Notes under the pieces: model-generated
What the model was told of the DNA's origin: nothing
Databases searched by the model: none
Seen by the model: the letters and a program-made list of their open reading frames with translations, nothing else
Translations under genes and position numbers: made by a program
Source of the DNA: Maribellus sp. CM-23
Lineage (GTDB): Bacteria > Bacteroidota > Bacteroidia > Bacteroidales > Prolixibacteraceae
NCBI RefSeq assembly: GCF_021354595.1
Contig: NZ_JADWYJ010000004.1
Span: 558,001 to 622,000, forward strand
Direction of reading: 5' to 3'
DNA: 64,000 bases
In this document: one piece after another, positions 14,529 through 24,781 of the stretch
Layout of the letters: every line of letters starts with the position of its first letter
Numbering within the stretch: position 1 is the stretch's first letter

Positions 14529-17528
14529 ATGAAGTATATACAGCAAATAAGGCTTTTCCAGGGGATCAGTCAATATAATATCCTAAGCACGCTAAAGCAT
14601 AGCATGGGCGCATTGGGCCTGTTGATGTTTGTTATGCTGTTTTCTTTTAATGCAAATGCACAGTCGCTTGACGTGAGCGGTACTGTTGTTGATGATAATA
14701 CGCAGGAACCTCTACCCGGCGTAACAATCGTGGTTAAAGGAACCACTACCGGAACTACCTCCGATATTGATGGAAATTTTGCCATTACAGTGAATAGTGC
14801 CGACGCTACCCTGATATTTTCATTCATCGGTTACGAAACCCAGGAAATTGCGGTTCAGGGCCAGACAACACTTGCCATCCGTTTGAAAAGTGAAACAAGG
14901 GATATTGACGAGGTGATGGTAATTGCATATGGAACAACTAAAAAGTCGAATCTTACAGGATCGGCTGTGGCCTTGGATAATGAAGAGCTGAAGGATGTAT
15001 TTACATCGAGTGTTTCTTCGATGCTGCAAGGCAAGGTCGCAGGTGTTTATACGGCAACAGCCAGTGGTCGTCCGGGCGATAAAACAACGATAACCATTCG
15101 TGGAAAAGGCTCTTTGTCGGGCGAAACATCACCTTTGTGGGTAGTTGATGGTATTATTTATGGAAACAGCGATCCCGGACTGAGTCCTGCAGATGTGGAA
15201 AGCATTACTGTTTTAAAAGATGCTTCCGCAACGTCTTTATACGGGTCGTTGGCGGCAAATGGAGTAATTTTAGTACAAACACAACGTGCTGGAAAGGGTA
15301 TCTCCAAAATCAACGTAAATGCTACGCGTGGGTTTACCACATTTAACACCGGGAACTTTTCTGTTATGAATTCGCAGGAACTGTACGATTATCAGAAAAT
15401 CTGGAATACAAAAATTACCGAAGACGTTTTGAATACTGATACTGACTGGATGGAAATTGGAACCCAAACAGGTGTGGCGCAGGAATATAATGTGAATTAC
15501 AAAGGCGGAAACGATAAAATATCAGCTTACCTGTCAGGAACTTATTACGATGAAACAGGTGCACTGAAAGGTTACGAATACGAACGTTATTCAGGACTTG
15601 CAAATATTGACATAAAAGCCACCGAAAAGCTGACACTTAAAGCCAATCTTTCAGGCGACTATCGCCAGACACATGATCAGCAGCATTCTACCTACGCCAT
15701 ATTTACCTACATGCCGTGGGACGACCCTTATTTTCCAGATGGTTCGGTGCTTGACCCCAGAACTTTAGCCGGGGAGCAATACTTGCTTGATAACAACAAA
15801 GTTTGGTACGGAAGGGACAATAGCAACTACTTATACGATTTACAGTACAACTACGGTACATCGCGTGGTAACAATTTCAGGATAAATGTTGGTGCCGATT
15901 ATCAGATTAACGACTGGCTTACTTTTTCGTCGATGAACAACATTGCTCTTGGGTATAGTCAGCAGGAATATTACACCGATCAACGTTCAATAAGCGGTTT
16001 GTCCGATAAAGGTAATCTGTATGAATATTATGGATTTAGCCAGACACGTTTTACCAACCAAATGCTTAGGTTTAAAAAAGAAATCGACCAACATGCTGTA
16101 AATGCATTTGTGGCCTGGGAATACACCGATTATCACACTGATAATGCTGATGCTGAAGGCAAAGGAGTTGCGGCTGGATTGACGGTTCTTAATGCAACTG
16201 CCGAAGCAGTTTCAGTAGGAGGCTATAAAGGAGAAAGTGCGAAGCAAAGTTACCTGGTTAACTTGCAGTATGCTTACGATAATAAATATCTGGCCACGGC
16301 ATCTTTCAACCGTCAGGGATCAAGTAGCTTTGGTCCTAACAACCAGTATGGTAATTTCTGGTCGGCAAGTTTGGGTTGGAATGCCTACAACGAACAGTTT
16401 CTAAAAAATGTAAAATGGCTAAATGTGTTAAAGCTCTCGGCCAGTATGGGACAGGTTGGGAATGCTCCAGGTGGTTTTCAGTATTTAGGCTACTATGCTT
16501 TTGTTGACCAATACAACGGAAACAGTGCTGCAACGCCTTATCAAAAAGGTAATCCCGATATCAGCTGGGAAAAAGTTACCAGTTACAATACTGCCATTAC
16601 TGCGAGGGTTTTCAACAGAGTGGGAATAAATCTTGATCTGTATTATAAAAACAGCGACGGCTTGTTAACTTATGTGCGGCTTCCGGCAATAACTGGTTAC
16701 AACGGTGTTTGGATGAATGTTGGGCGTGTAACCAACCGAGGGTATGAACTTTCGCTGACCCCTGAAATTATTAAAACACCGCGGTTTAACTGGGATATGA
16801 CTATTAACCTTGCTTACAACAAAAACAGGGTAGAAGAATTGTACGAAGACAAAGCTTACACCAGTGGAAATAAAAGGATTGAAGTGGGCCATGATATGGA
16901 TGCATTCTATCAACGCGTATGGTACGGTGTAAATCCAAACAATGGAGACCCGCTTTGGGAAAAAGTGATTGTTAACGAAGATGGAACGGAGACAATAGGC
17001 ATTACCTCTGATTATTCAGAAGCCACGCTGCAATTTACCGGAAGCAAAGGAACACCGACTTATTCGGGAGGTATATTAAATACCCTTAGTTTTGATAATT
17101 TTACTTTATCGGCAAATATTTCTTTTGTTGATGACATTTACAAATACAACAGCGATCGTGAGTTGTTTGACAGCGATGGTTCGTATATCGCATTTAACAA
17201 CATGAATCTGGTTAACGGATGGAGCCGTTGGGAAAAACCAGGCGACGTTGCCACTCATCCAAGACCTCACAATGGAGGGAATAAAAACGCCAATAAAGTG
17301 TCATCACGTTACCTCGAAGATGCCAGTTACATTCGTTTGCGAAATGTTAGTCTGTCGTACTTGCTACCCAAACATTTTGCGGGTAAGCTTAAAATGAGCA
17401 ATGCTTCAGTATATGTAAGTGCAGACAACCTGCTTACAATCAGCGACTGGTCGGGTATGGATCCGGAAAGCGGGGCTCTTTATCCACTGTCGAAAAAAAT
17501 ATTGTTTGGAGTTAAAGTAGATTTTTAA
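14529..17528 (+). CDS. SusC/RagA-family TonB-linked outer membrane protein (importer, no STN domain)
   Basis: A 999-residue TonB-dependent transporter. An unusually long N-terminus precedes the signal-peptide core GLLMFVMLFSFNANAQ (cleavage near residue 45). A carboxypeptidase-D regulatory-like domain follows (about 47-125, VSGTVVDDNTQEPLPGVTIV). The plug (about 130-255) includes VMVIAYGTTKKSNLTGSAVA and SITVLKDASATSLYGSLAAN. The rest is the beta-barrel, ending in the typical aromatic residue (KVDF). There is no secretin/TonB N-terminal signalling domain, unlike the paralogue at 24782. It forms a pair with the SusD gene 27 bp downstream and should bring an oligosaccharide or similar ligand into the periplasm. 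The substrate is unknown. Confidence 0.95.
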   Translation: MKYIQQIRLFQGISQYNILSTLKHSMGALGLLMFVMLFSFNANAQSLDVSGTVVDDNTQEPLPGVTIVVKGTTTGTTSDIDGNFAITVNSADATLIFSFIGYETQEIAVQGQTTLAIRLKSETRDIDEVMVIAYGTTKKSNLTGSAVALDNEELKDVFTSSVSSMLQGKVAGVYTATASGRPGDKTTITIRGKGSLSGETSPLWVVDGIIYGNSDPGLSPADVESITVLKDASATSLYGSLAANGVILVQTQRAGKGISKINVNATRGFTTFNTGNFSVMNSQELYDYQKIWNTKITEDVLNTDTDWMEIGTQTGVAQEYNVNYKGGNDKISAYLSGTYYDETGALKGYEYERYSGLANIDIKATEKLTLKANLSGDYRQTHDQQHSTYAIFTYMPWDDPYFPDGSVLDPRTLAGEQYLLDNNKVWYGRDNSNYLYDLQYNYGTSRGNNFRINVGADYQINDWLTFSSMNNIALGYSQQEYYTDQRSISGLSDKGNLYEYYGFSQTRFTNQMLRFKKEIDQHAVNAFVAWEYTDYHTDNADAEGKGVAAGLTVLNATAEAVSVGGYKGESAKQSYLVNLQYAYDNKYLATASFNRQGSSSFGPNNQYGNFWSASLGWNAYNEQFLKNVKWLNVLKLSASMGQVGNAPGGFQYLGYYAFVDQYNGNSAATPYQKGNPDISWEKVTSYNTAITARVFNRVGINLDLYYKNSDGLLTYVRLPAITGYNGVWMNVGRVTNRGYELSLTPEIIKTPRFNWDMTINLAYNKNRVEELYEDKAYTSGNKRIEVGHDMDAFYQRVWYGVNPNNGDPLWEKVIVNEDGTETIGITSDYSEATLQFTGSKGTPTYSGGILNTLSFDNFTLSANISFVDDIYKYNSDRELFDSDGSYIAFNNMNLVNGWSRWEKPGDVATHPRPHNGGNKNANKVSSRYLEDASYIRLRNVSLSYLLPKHFAGKLKMSNASVYVSADNLLTISDWSGMDPESGALYPLSKKILFGVKVDF

Positions 17529-17555
17529 CCGTGTATTCATTATTAAATTAAGAGT

Positions 17556-19226
17556 ATGACAACTAAAAGAATATATTCAATTATTGCAGTGTTGCTGGTA
17601 CTTTCAATTACTGCCTGTGATATTACCCGAGATCCTTTTCAAGATCTCGAGGATGAAAAGGTATTTGGAGATGAATTAGGTATCGAAGCTGCTGCCTTGG
17701 GTACATACGCTCTCTTAAAGAAGAATCAGTTTATGCGCCCTTACCACTTCCATGGCGAATTTGGGGGGGATAATATTGCGTTAAGTGGTTCTACCACCGA
17801 CAACCTCTTTTACATGTATAATTACCAACACATACCTAATAACGGTCACTTAAACGACTTATGGGAAACTTGTTATAAGGGTATTGTTAATGCCAATAAG
17901 GTTATCGACAAAGCACAAAAAGGTACCGACCGCATGAACCATGTAATTGGTGAAATGTATTACCTGCGTGCCTTTTTCTACTTCAATCTTGTTTCTGTTT
18001 GGGGAAGACCTTATAACCAGGAGCCGGAAACAAACCTGGGAGTGCCAATTATTTTGGATCCAGAACCTAATGTTGACAGCCTTCCGTTGAGGAACACAGT
18101 TAAAGAAGTTTACGATCAGATTATTACGGATTTAACAACTGCTGCCGATTTAATGAGCAACTTTAAACGACTTCCGGAAGAATACAATATTTATGCTAAC
18201 GAGCAGGCTGCCAATGCCTTGCTTTCCCGCATATATCTTTACATGGAAGATAATACCAAAGCAGCAGCATTTGCTACAAAAGTTATTGAATCTGGTAACT
18301 TCGAATTGCTTAATGGTTCTGAATATGAAACATATCCGACTATGGTGCCTGAAAATAACGCAGAGGTTATTTTTGCATGCCGGGCTTTAAAAGATGAAGA
18401 TGACTACGACTGGTATGCTTTCGGCGGTATGTATTGCACCATCGACGGTGTTGGCTGGGGCGAAATGTATGCTTCGGAACCTTACCGCGATTTGCTTGAT
18501 CAAAATCCGGCTGACAGAAGACATAAGTTTATTGTTCCTCAATATGTTGCCGGAAATAGCTATGAAATTACTTATTCTTACGACAAGTCATCACCTTCGG
18601 GTTCACGAATGTTCCAAATGTATGCTGTTACTCAAAACGGCAACAATTGGGAGTATGAATATAATGGCAGTACGCACACTGTTTTAACCGAAGATGTGGA
18701 TGGAACTACCCGTTATTATATTACTGACGGTGCCAACATTTCTGGAAAAACCTATGTGCGTTTAGACAAGAAAATGGAAGTTCGTAACGGTTATCCGAAG
18801 TACTTTGTGATAAAATGTTCGAACCAGGAAGGACAGCCGCAACTGTTCTCTCCAATTATTTCTCGTCTGGCTGAAATGTACCTCAACAGGGCCGAAGCAC
18901 TTGCTAAAACAGGTGATGTTGACGGAGCACTTGCCGATGTTAACCTGATCAGGGAAAGGGCGAATATCCCGACCTATTCTGAGGTACCAGATGACAAAAC
19001 CATTCTGCAGATTGTTTTGGAAGAACGTCGCCTGGAACTGGCTTTCGAGGCACACCGTCGTTACGACATCTTCAGAAATGGCCTGACACTGGACCGCAGA
19101 TACCCTGGAACACACGACAAGGGTAGCAATCCGTTAATGACTGTTCCGGCAAATCATCCGCGTGTGGTGGATTATATTCCGGAAGATCAAATACTCGCTC
19201 AACCTAATTTGGTGCAAAACCCATAG
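17556..19226 (+). CDS. SusD/RagB-family nutrient-binding outer membrane lipoprotein
   Basis: A 556-residue lipoprotein with lipobox SITAC (Cys about residue 21). The N-terminal SusD-like helices contain MYYLRAFFYFNLVSVWGRPY. The C-terminal SusD/RagB region (about 420-556) contains SRLAEMYLNRAEALAKTGD and EERRLELAFEAHRRYDIFRNG. It acts as the lid of the SusC at 14529. It is clearly paralogous to the SusD at 28021 (shared GGDN, LSG-TTD-LFY-YNYQH and NG-TLDRRYPG-type stretches). It is about 67 residues longer, mainly from an insertion around residues 330-405. A G:U-rich hairpin with a T-run follows the stop. Confidence 0.95.
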   Translation: MTTKRIYSIIAVLLVLSITACDITRDPFQDLEDEKVFGDELGIEAAALGTYALLKKNQFMRPYHFHGEFGGDNIALSGSTTDNLFYMYNYQHIPNNGHLNDLWETCYKGIVNANKVIDKAQKGTDRMNHVIGEMYYLRAFFYFNLVSVWGRPYNQEPETNLGVPIILDPEPNVDSLPLRNTVKEVYDQIITDLTTAADLMSNFKRLPEEYNIYANEQAANALLSRIYLYMEDNTKAAAFATKVIESGNFELLNGSEYETYPTMVPENNAEVIFACRALKDEDDYDWYAFGGMYCTIDGVGWGEMYASEPYRDLLDQNPADRRHKFIVPQYVAGNSYEITYSYDKSSPSGSRMFQMYAVTQNGNNWEYEYNGSTHTVLTEDVDGTTRYYITDGANISGKTYVRLDKKMEVRNGYPKYFVIKCSNQEGQPQLFSPIISRLAEMYLNRAEALAKTGDVDGALADVNLIRERANIPTYSEVPDDKTILQIVLEERRLELAFEAHRRYDIFRNGLTLDRRYPGTHDKGSNPLMTVPANHPRVVDYIPEDQILAQPNLVQNP

Positions 19227-19248
19227 TTTAGTTTGACATTTAAACATA

Positions 19249-19289
19249 GGGGCTTTGCCCGGGAAATAACCCGGGTGGAGTCTCTTTTT
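19249..19289 (+). terminator. Hairpin with T-run after SusD
   Basis: The arms 19249-19263 and 19270-19284 pair over 15 positions (six perfect CCCGGG pairs, outer part with several G:U pairs) around the loop AAATAA, followed by five T. It probably terminates or attenuates transcription between the SusC/SusD pair and the downstream lipoprotein genes. Confidence 0.6.
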
Positions 19290-19459
19290 AATAATCGTAA
19301 ATCCTTGAAAAAGATGAAGGTGCTTGGTTTTAGCTTAGCCTTTGCATCGTTTTTCGTGAAAGGATAGTCAAGATAAAAACCAATAGATGAGCATGATAAT
19401 GGAATTCATACCAACCGGGTTCCATACGATGCCTTAATAAAACAAACAATTTTAGTAAG

Positions 19460-20794
19460 ATGAAAAGTTCAAAAATTACCATCATCTTTTACCTCGCTTT
19501 AATGTTTTCTTATCTGCTTGTTTCCTGTAGCGAAGAAGAGGGTATGAAGATGGAGGAACCACCGCAAATGTCGGTTCATGTGCCCGCTAAAGGGAATAGC
19601 TGGTTTTTGGACAATGTGGGAACCAGTCAAATGAAATCATCCGACTTTGACGGTTTTAGCTGGACCTCGAAAAGTTCAGTCTTACGCACCTATTTTCGTT
19701 TGGAAAAAGCCGGAGAAGTTCATATCGGAATAAAAGCAACAGTAGCCACTGGTACCTCTACTATTAAAGCAACTTTTCAGAACGAATCAAAAGACATAGA
19801 AATAAAAGATACCAATCACGGTATTGTGTATATAGGAGCCTTTACTGTTCCGACTGCTGGCTATTATTATATCGATTTACAGGGTATTGATCGTGGCAAC
19901 ACTCAGTTTGCTTCTATAGAATACATAGCTCTTGGTGGCGAAGCAACATCGTCAGGAGTGCATTTCTCGAACGAAGAATATTTTTACTGGGGCCGTAGAG
20001 GGCCATCTGTTCATCTTGCATATCAAAAAGCGGAGGGAACAGCTGATGTGCAATGGTTTTACAACGAAGTAACCGTACCGGAAGGAAACGATGTAGTTGG
20101 TTCTTATTTTATGGCCAATGGTTTTGGAGAAGGATATTTTGGCATGCAGGTGAATTCATCGAGTGAAAGAAGAATCCTGTTTTCGGTTTGGAGTCCCTAT
20201 CAGACTGATGATCCGGGAAGTATTCCGGAGGACCAGCGGGTAAAGCTTATTGCAAAAGGCAACCAAACGACCATTAACGATTTTGGCGGAGAAGGTTCAG
20301 GCGGACAAAGTTACCTGGTTTTTAACTGGGAAGCAGGGAACACTTATCGGTTCCTGTTAAAAGGAGAACCTGCCGGTGATAATAAAACGGATTACACGGC
20401 CTACTTTTTTGATCCGAAACAAAGCAAATGGCATTTTATCGCACAGTGGAGACGTCCTATGATTTCCACTTATCTGACAGGCTTGCATTCGTTCCTCGAA
20501 AATTTTGACACGGCAACCGGTCCAATGGGACGAATGGTTAATTATAACAATCAGTGGGTTTACGATACCAACTCAACCTGGCACGAAATGACGCGTGCAC
20601 GTTTTACGGCCGATGCAACTGCCCGAGATAAAGCCCGGTTGGATTACGCCGGTGGATACAAAAGCGGCGAGAATGGATTCTACCTGAGAAACTGTGGATT
20701 TTTTAACGAAACGTCGACGGTTGATACCTATCATACCCGGCCGGCTTTAGGCATTGCTCCCGACATTGATTTTGATGCTCTTTCTTCCAATTAA
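19460..20794 (+). CDS. DUF5077/DUF3472 domain lipoprotein
   Basis: A 444-residue exported lipoprotein (lipobox LLVSC, Cys about residue 23). The N-terminal portion (about 40-160) resembles DUF5077, a beta-sandwich (VPAKGNSWFLDNVGTSQMKS; SWTSKSSVLRTYFRLEKAGE). The C-terminal portion (about 170-430) resembles DUF3472 (YFYWGRRGPSVHLAYQ, FGGEGSGGQSYLVFNWEAGN, GFYLRNCGFFNE). Such proteins are common in Bacteroidota utilisation loci, and their activity is not established to my knowledge. No classical hydrolase motif is evident. It lies 233 bp downstream of the SusD gene and 100 bp before the PD40-TPR gene. Confidence 0.72.
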   Translation: MKSSKITIIFYLALMFSYLLVSCSEEEGMKMEEPPQMSVHVPAKGNSWFLDNVGTSQMKSSDFDGFSWTSKSSVLRTYFRLEKAGEVHIGIKATVATGTSTIKATFQNESKDIEIKDTNHGIVYIGAFTVPTAGYYYIDLQGIDRGNTQFASIEYIALGGEATSSGVHFSNEEYFYWGRRGPSVHLAYQKAEGTADVQWFYNEVTVPEGNDVVGSYFMANGFGEGYFGMQVNSSSERRILFSVWSPYQTDDPGSIPEDQRVKLIAKGNQTTINDFGGEGSGGQSYLVFNWEAGNTYRFLLKGEPAGDNKTDYTAYFFDPKQSKWHFIAQWRRPMISTYLTGLHSFLENFDTATGPMGRMVNYNNQWVYDTNSTWHEMTRARFTADATARDKARLDYAGGYKSGENGFYLRNCGFFNETSTVDTYHTRPALGIAPDIDFDALSSN

Positions 20795-20893
20795 TACAAC
20801 GGGAATGTGACAATTTATAAAGCGGTGATATAATTTTGGAGGAGAGTTTATCTGTTCGTGGGTCATAATTATCAATCAGTTAAAGTTATTCGA

Positions 20894-23365
20894 ATGAAGA
20901 ATACAATTTTATGTTTTCAGGTATTACTTTGGGCGATTATCCTATTGGCTGGCTGTTCGAGAACGAAGCCAACCACGGATATCAAACTGTTAAATCCAAA
21001 AGCAGAAACGCTTTTTCCTGCCGATTTTATTTCACCGACTTTTACGTGGGAAGATCAAAATCTGAATGCAAAATTCTGGCAGTTATCGTTTAACGTTCAG
21101 GGAAAGGAAATTTTATCGCTTATTCTTGCCGGTCAGCAAAAATGGAAAGCGACACCCGAAGAATGGGAAACAATAAAAAAGCAGTCTGCAAACCAATCGA
21201 TCAGTTTGATAATTAATGGATTGAGCGATACCATTAAACAAGAAGCCGTTTCGAATGCCGGAATCCAATTTAGTTTCTCGGTTGACTCAGTTGAAGCTCC
21301 TATTTTTTACCGGTCGGTTCCGCTGCCGTTTAAACATGCACGCGAACACCTTAATGAGATTGAGTGGAAATTGGGTTATGTTGACTCGGAAGAAAAGCCG
21401 TATACAGTAATTCAGAATTTGCCAGTGTGTGGCAACTGTCATTCTTTTTCGGCCGATGGAACTACCATTGCCATGGATGTTGATGCCCGGGATGAAAAGG
21501 GAGCTTACGCCATTGCCGATTTCTCAGAAACAACTGAATTTTCATCGGATAACATTATTAACTGGGCTGACTTTCAGAACGGAGAGTTTACCTATGGTTT
21601 GTTGTCGGCACTTTCGCCCGACGGAAGATATGCCATCAGCACGTTAAAAGACGCCGAGATTTTTGTGGACGTCGATAATTTCGAATATTCACAATTATTC
21701 TTTCCGATCAAAGGAATCTTGGCGTGGTACGACAGGGAGACCGAAAAGATGGCTGAACTTCCGGGAGCTAACGATACGGTTTGGGTGAACAGTAACCCAA
21801 CCTGGAGCCCTGATGGCAAGTACATTTATTTCTCGCGGGCCAGGGCAAGACACTTCGATGAAAGCGGAATTATGTACGGGTCAAAAGCGGTTGACCAGGC
21901 AAAATACCAGCTATTCCTAAATAATTTTCTGGAGCGGAAAGACCTGGTAAAATTTGATATTTACAGGGTGCCGTTTAATGAGGGAAAAGGAGGAATTGCG
22001 GAACCGGTTTCCGGTGCTTCAGGTAATGACAGGAGCAACTATTTCCCCAAAATCTCCCCCGATGGAAAATGGATGGTATATACGCAGGCCGAAAGTTTTA
22101 TGCTGCTTCAGAAAGACAGCAAGTTGTGTATTGTTTCCACCGATGGGGGAAGCGCCCGCGTGCTGAATTGTAATTCGGATAATATGAATTCGTGGCATTC
22201 GTGGTCGCCAAACGGAAAATGGCTGGTGTTTGCCTCAAAAGCCAATGGCCCGTTCACCCAACTTTACCTGACTCATATTGACGAGAATGGAAACGACTCG
22301 CCGGCGGTTTTGCTGGAAAACTTTATGTTCCCTAATCATGTGGCCAATATCCCCGAATTTGTGAATACCACCAACAGAAGACAATACTCAATAGAACCTA
22401 CGTTTCTGGAGAGCGACGAGTTTGCGCTTCGGGCAGGAGAAATAAAAAACAAAGCAGGCGATTATAAAGGGGCACTTACTGATCTTACCCGGGCTGTTAA
22501 ACTGGTGCCGGGTAATGCCGATGCCTGGCACAAGCGGGGCGATGTAAAAATGAAATTGGGAATGAAGAAAGAAGCTTTTGCCGACTTCGATAAAGCCATT
22601 GCATTAAACCCAAATAAAACCGATTACTGGATTTCGAGGGGGGCGGCCAATTCAGATTTGCAAAAGCATACCCAAGCCATCGAAGATTTGCAGCAGGCAG
22701 TTCGAATCGATCCGAATTCCTTTTTGGCGTACAACAATTTAGGTTTTGCTTATAGCCGGATTGGAAATTTCGAAGCAGCCATGTCGAATTATAACAAGGC
22801 GCTGAAGTTGAATCCTGCCTCGTATCTTACATTTGTAAACATTGGCATTGTAGAGGCCCGAAAAGGAAACCTGGATATCGCACTACAATATTTTGAAAAA
22901 GCGATTGACGGTGATCCTGACCTGGCAACCGCTTATGCTGCAAGGGCAAAGGCAAAGGAACAAATGGGAGATGTAGAGGCTGCAATGAACGACTATTTCA
23001 AAGCATTTCGTCTTGACCCGGGAAACAGTGAGCCGGCCTTTAATGTGAGTATGCTTAAGTACAAAAACAAGGATATTAACGGGGCTTTGGAGGTTTTAAA
23101 TGAAATAAAGAAAAACAGGGGAGGCCTGCTACAGGCATACGAACTTTCTGCACGTTTTTATATCGAGTTGAGCCAGTTTACCCGCGCACGCGAAGAAATA
23201 AATGTGGTACTCGAAAAAGCGTCGGAAAATGGGGCAGCTGTATTTTTAAGCGGGATTATTTACCAGCGAAGCGGCGATCCGGAGAAAGCCTGTGATGAAT
23301 TTCACCGGGCTTATTCGTTGGGATTTAACGATGCAAAAGATGCCATTGCAAAATACTGCAGGTAA
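20894..23365 (+). CDS. PD40/TolB-like beta-propeller plus TPR lipoprotein with CxxCH motif
   Basis: The start at 20894 gives an 823-residue protein with a normal lipoprotein signal (ILLAGC, Cys about 21); the frame is open further upstream but without a signal peptide there. Domains in order: a beta-sandwich-like N-terminal part (about 25-165); the sequence VCGNCHSF with Cys179, Cys182 and His183, a CxxCH haem c-type motif; TolB/PD40-type propeller repeats (about 190-480; TYGLLSALSPDGRYAIS, NPTWSPDGKYIYFSRA, YFPKISPDGKWMVYT, SWSPNGKWLVFASKA); then about eight tetratricopeptide repeats (about 500-815; DADAWHKRGDVKMKLG, FLAYNNLGFAYSRIGN). It is periplasmic or surface-exposed and scaffold-like. 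Whether haem is bound cannot be told from a single motif. The family occurs in Bacteroidota without an agreed function. Confidence 0.78.
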   Translation: MKNTILCFQVLLWAIILLAGCSRTKPTTDIKLLNPKAETLFPADFISPTFTWEDQNLNAKFWQLSFNVQGKEILSLILAGQQKWKATPEEWETIKKQSANQSISLIINGLSDTIKQEAVSNAGIQFSFSVDSVEAPIFYRSVPLPFKHAREHLNEIEWKLGYVDSEEKPYTVIQNLPVCGNCHSFSADGTTIAMDVDARDEKGAYAIADFSETTEFSSDNIINWADFQNGEFTYGLLSALSPDGRYAISTLKDAEIFVDVDNFEYSQLFFPIKGILAWYDRETEKMAELPGANDTVWVNSNPTWSPDGKYIYFSRARARHFDESGIMYGSKAVDQAKYQLFLNNFLERKDLVKFDIYRVPFNEGKGGIAEPVSGASGNDRSNYFPKISPDGKWMVYTQAESFMLLQKDSKLCIVSTDGGSARVLNCNSDNMNSWHSWSPNGKWLVFASKANGPFTQLYLTHIDENGNDSPAVLLENFMFPNHVANIPEFVNTTNRRQYSIEPTFLESDEFALRAGEIKNKAGDYKGALTDLTRAVKLVPGNADAWHKRGDVKMKLGMKKEAFADFDKAIALNPNKTDYWISRGAANSDLQKHTQAIEDLQQAVRIDPNSFLAYNNLGFAYSRIGNFEAAMSNYNKALKLNPASYLTFVNIGIVEARKGNLDIALQYFEKAIDGDPDLATAYAARAKAKEQMGDVEAAMNDYFKAFRLDPGNSEPAFNVSMLKYKNKDINGALEVLNEIKKNRGGLLQAYELSARFYIELSQFTRAREEINVVLEKASENGAAVFLSGIIYQRSGDPEKACDEFHRAYSLGFNDAKDAIAKYCR

Positions 23366-23573
23366 GCAATTGGTCGGATTGTGTAACTGCCTCTGATGCT
23401 GGTTGGACGGTAAGTATAGGAAATCACGTGTTAAAAACTCACTTCGTTTAAAAACAACCGGTAGGGTGCTGAGTTTTTCATTAATTTTCGCTTATTTCAC
23501 GTCTTTTAACATGGGGTAAATTGCTTGTCATTACGTCTTATTTACGACAGACAGCAATAATTTAAAAGCAATA

Positions 23574-24620
23574 ATGGATTACGGGCAGGATACGGGGGAT
23601 CTTATTTTGAAATCTTTAACCGGAAATCTGGGGAAAGAAGAAAAGGTTTTTTTTGAAAAATGGCTTGCTGAATCAGTGGATAACAAGCAGGAATACCAGT
23701 CATACAAAAAGTTGTGGAGTAAATCTGGTGAGCTGATTTTTTCTGATTCAATTGATGTTGAGTCGTCTTTAAAAGCAACCAAAGACCGCATGGATTTTAA
23801 CCGGGGGAAGAAAAGGCGCTGGTTGTACTGGACGCAACAAATTGCGGCTATTCTGGTGCTGGCGATTGTATTTGCATCGCTTTACCAGTATTTTACGAAG
23901 CCTGGACCGGTAGCTCCAATATATCAGAATGTTTCTACCACTTACGGGATGCAGACAAGTATAACACTTGCCGACGGAACAAAAGTTTGGCTCAATTCCG
24001 ACAGTCATCTTCATTTTCCTGTTTCATTTGATAATATGGATGAGCGACGAGTCGTGCTGAATGGTGAAGCATTTTTTGAAGTGACACACAACCCGGAAAT
24101 ACCATTTATTGTAAATGCCGGTGAGTTGGATGTAAAAGTTCTGGGAACGTCTTTTAATGTTTCAGCCTATAACGAGTATGATAAATTAACGGTGGCTTTA
24201 CAGGAAGGGAAAGTAAGTCTCGTTCAGGCAAACTCAGACTCCGGAAAGGAATTACTCACCATGAAGCCCAACCAGGTAGCAACATTTAACTACGGGTCAC
24301 GTTCTTTAAATGTTGCAGAAGAAAGTGATCTTGGAAAATACTGTGATTGGAAAGAGGGACGTTTGGCCTTTTTTGGTGATGACATTGAAACGGTTGTTCA
24401 AAAGTTGGAGAAATGGTACAATGTGGAAACCGTAATTGCAGATGAAGCAATCCAGCAATATCATTTTACCGCAACATTTACCGACGAAACGTTGAATCAG
24501 GCCTTAAGTCTTTTGTGTAGTTCTTCAGGTATCAATTACAAAGTAAATGCAGCTGAAAGGAAAGCTGACGGTTCATACACAAAACGTAAGGTTATTTTAT
24601 CGTCGAAGAAAATTCAGTGA
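23574..24620 (+). CDS. FecR-family anti-sigma factor
   Basis: A 348-residue inner-membrane protein. The cytoplasmic N-terminal part (about 1-82) binds the sigma factor. A single transmembrane helix follows (about 88-108, WTQQIAAILVLAIVFASLYQ). The periplasmic FecR domain (about 120-215) includes TTYGMQTSITLADGTKVWLN and GEAFFEVTHNPEIPFIV. The C-terminal DUF4974-like domain (about 255-325) includes FFGDDIETVVQKLEKWYNVE. It should transmit a signal from the STN domain of the SusC encoded next to it to an ECF sigma factor. The only one in the island is encoded 10 kb upstream at 12666. A weak hairpin (23433-23441 with 23470-23478) lies between the PD40-TPR gene and this one. Confidence 0.93.
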   Translation: MDYGQDTGDLILKSLTGNLGKEEKVFFEKWLAESVDNKQEYQSYKKLWSKSGELIFSDSIDVESSLKATKDRMDFNRGKKRRWLYWTQQIAAILVLAIVFASLYQYFTKPGPVAPIYQNVSTTYGMQTSITLADGTKVWLNSDSHLHFPVSFDNMDERRVVLNGEAFFEVTHNPEIPFIVNAGELDVKVLGTSFNVSAYNEYDKLTVALQEGKVSLVQANSDSGKELLTMKPNQVATFNYGSRSLNVAEESDLGKYCDWKEGRLAFFGDDIETVVQKLEKWYNVETVIADEAIQQYHFTATFTDETLNQALSLLCSSSGINYKVNAAERKADGSYTKRKVILSSKKIQ

Positions 24621-24781
24621 ACAAAGTAGGCATATGAATGGAGACACACTCCTCTGTCCGTTTTACCTGAAGAGGTTCAGACTAATCAAATAGTAAATAA
24701 ATAGGAACATTAGAGTTATGAAAAAATAGGATTAACAGTATAATTCCTAATGAGGAGGAGACGAGAAAAAAGGTTTATACG

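Noticed and set aside
23433..23478. AAAAACTCA/TGAGTTTTT inverted repeat as a terminator before fecR
   Set aside because: The 28-base loop and purely A/T-rich stem make it too weak to list as a terminator; mentioned only within the FecR entry.
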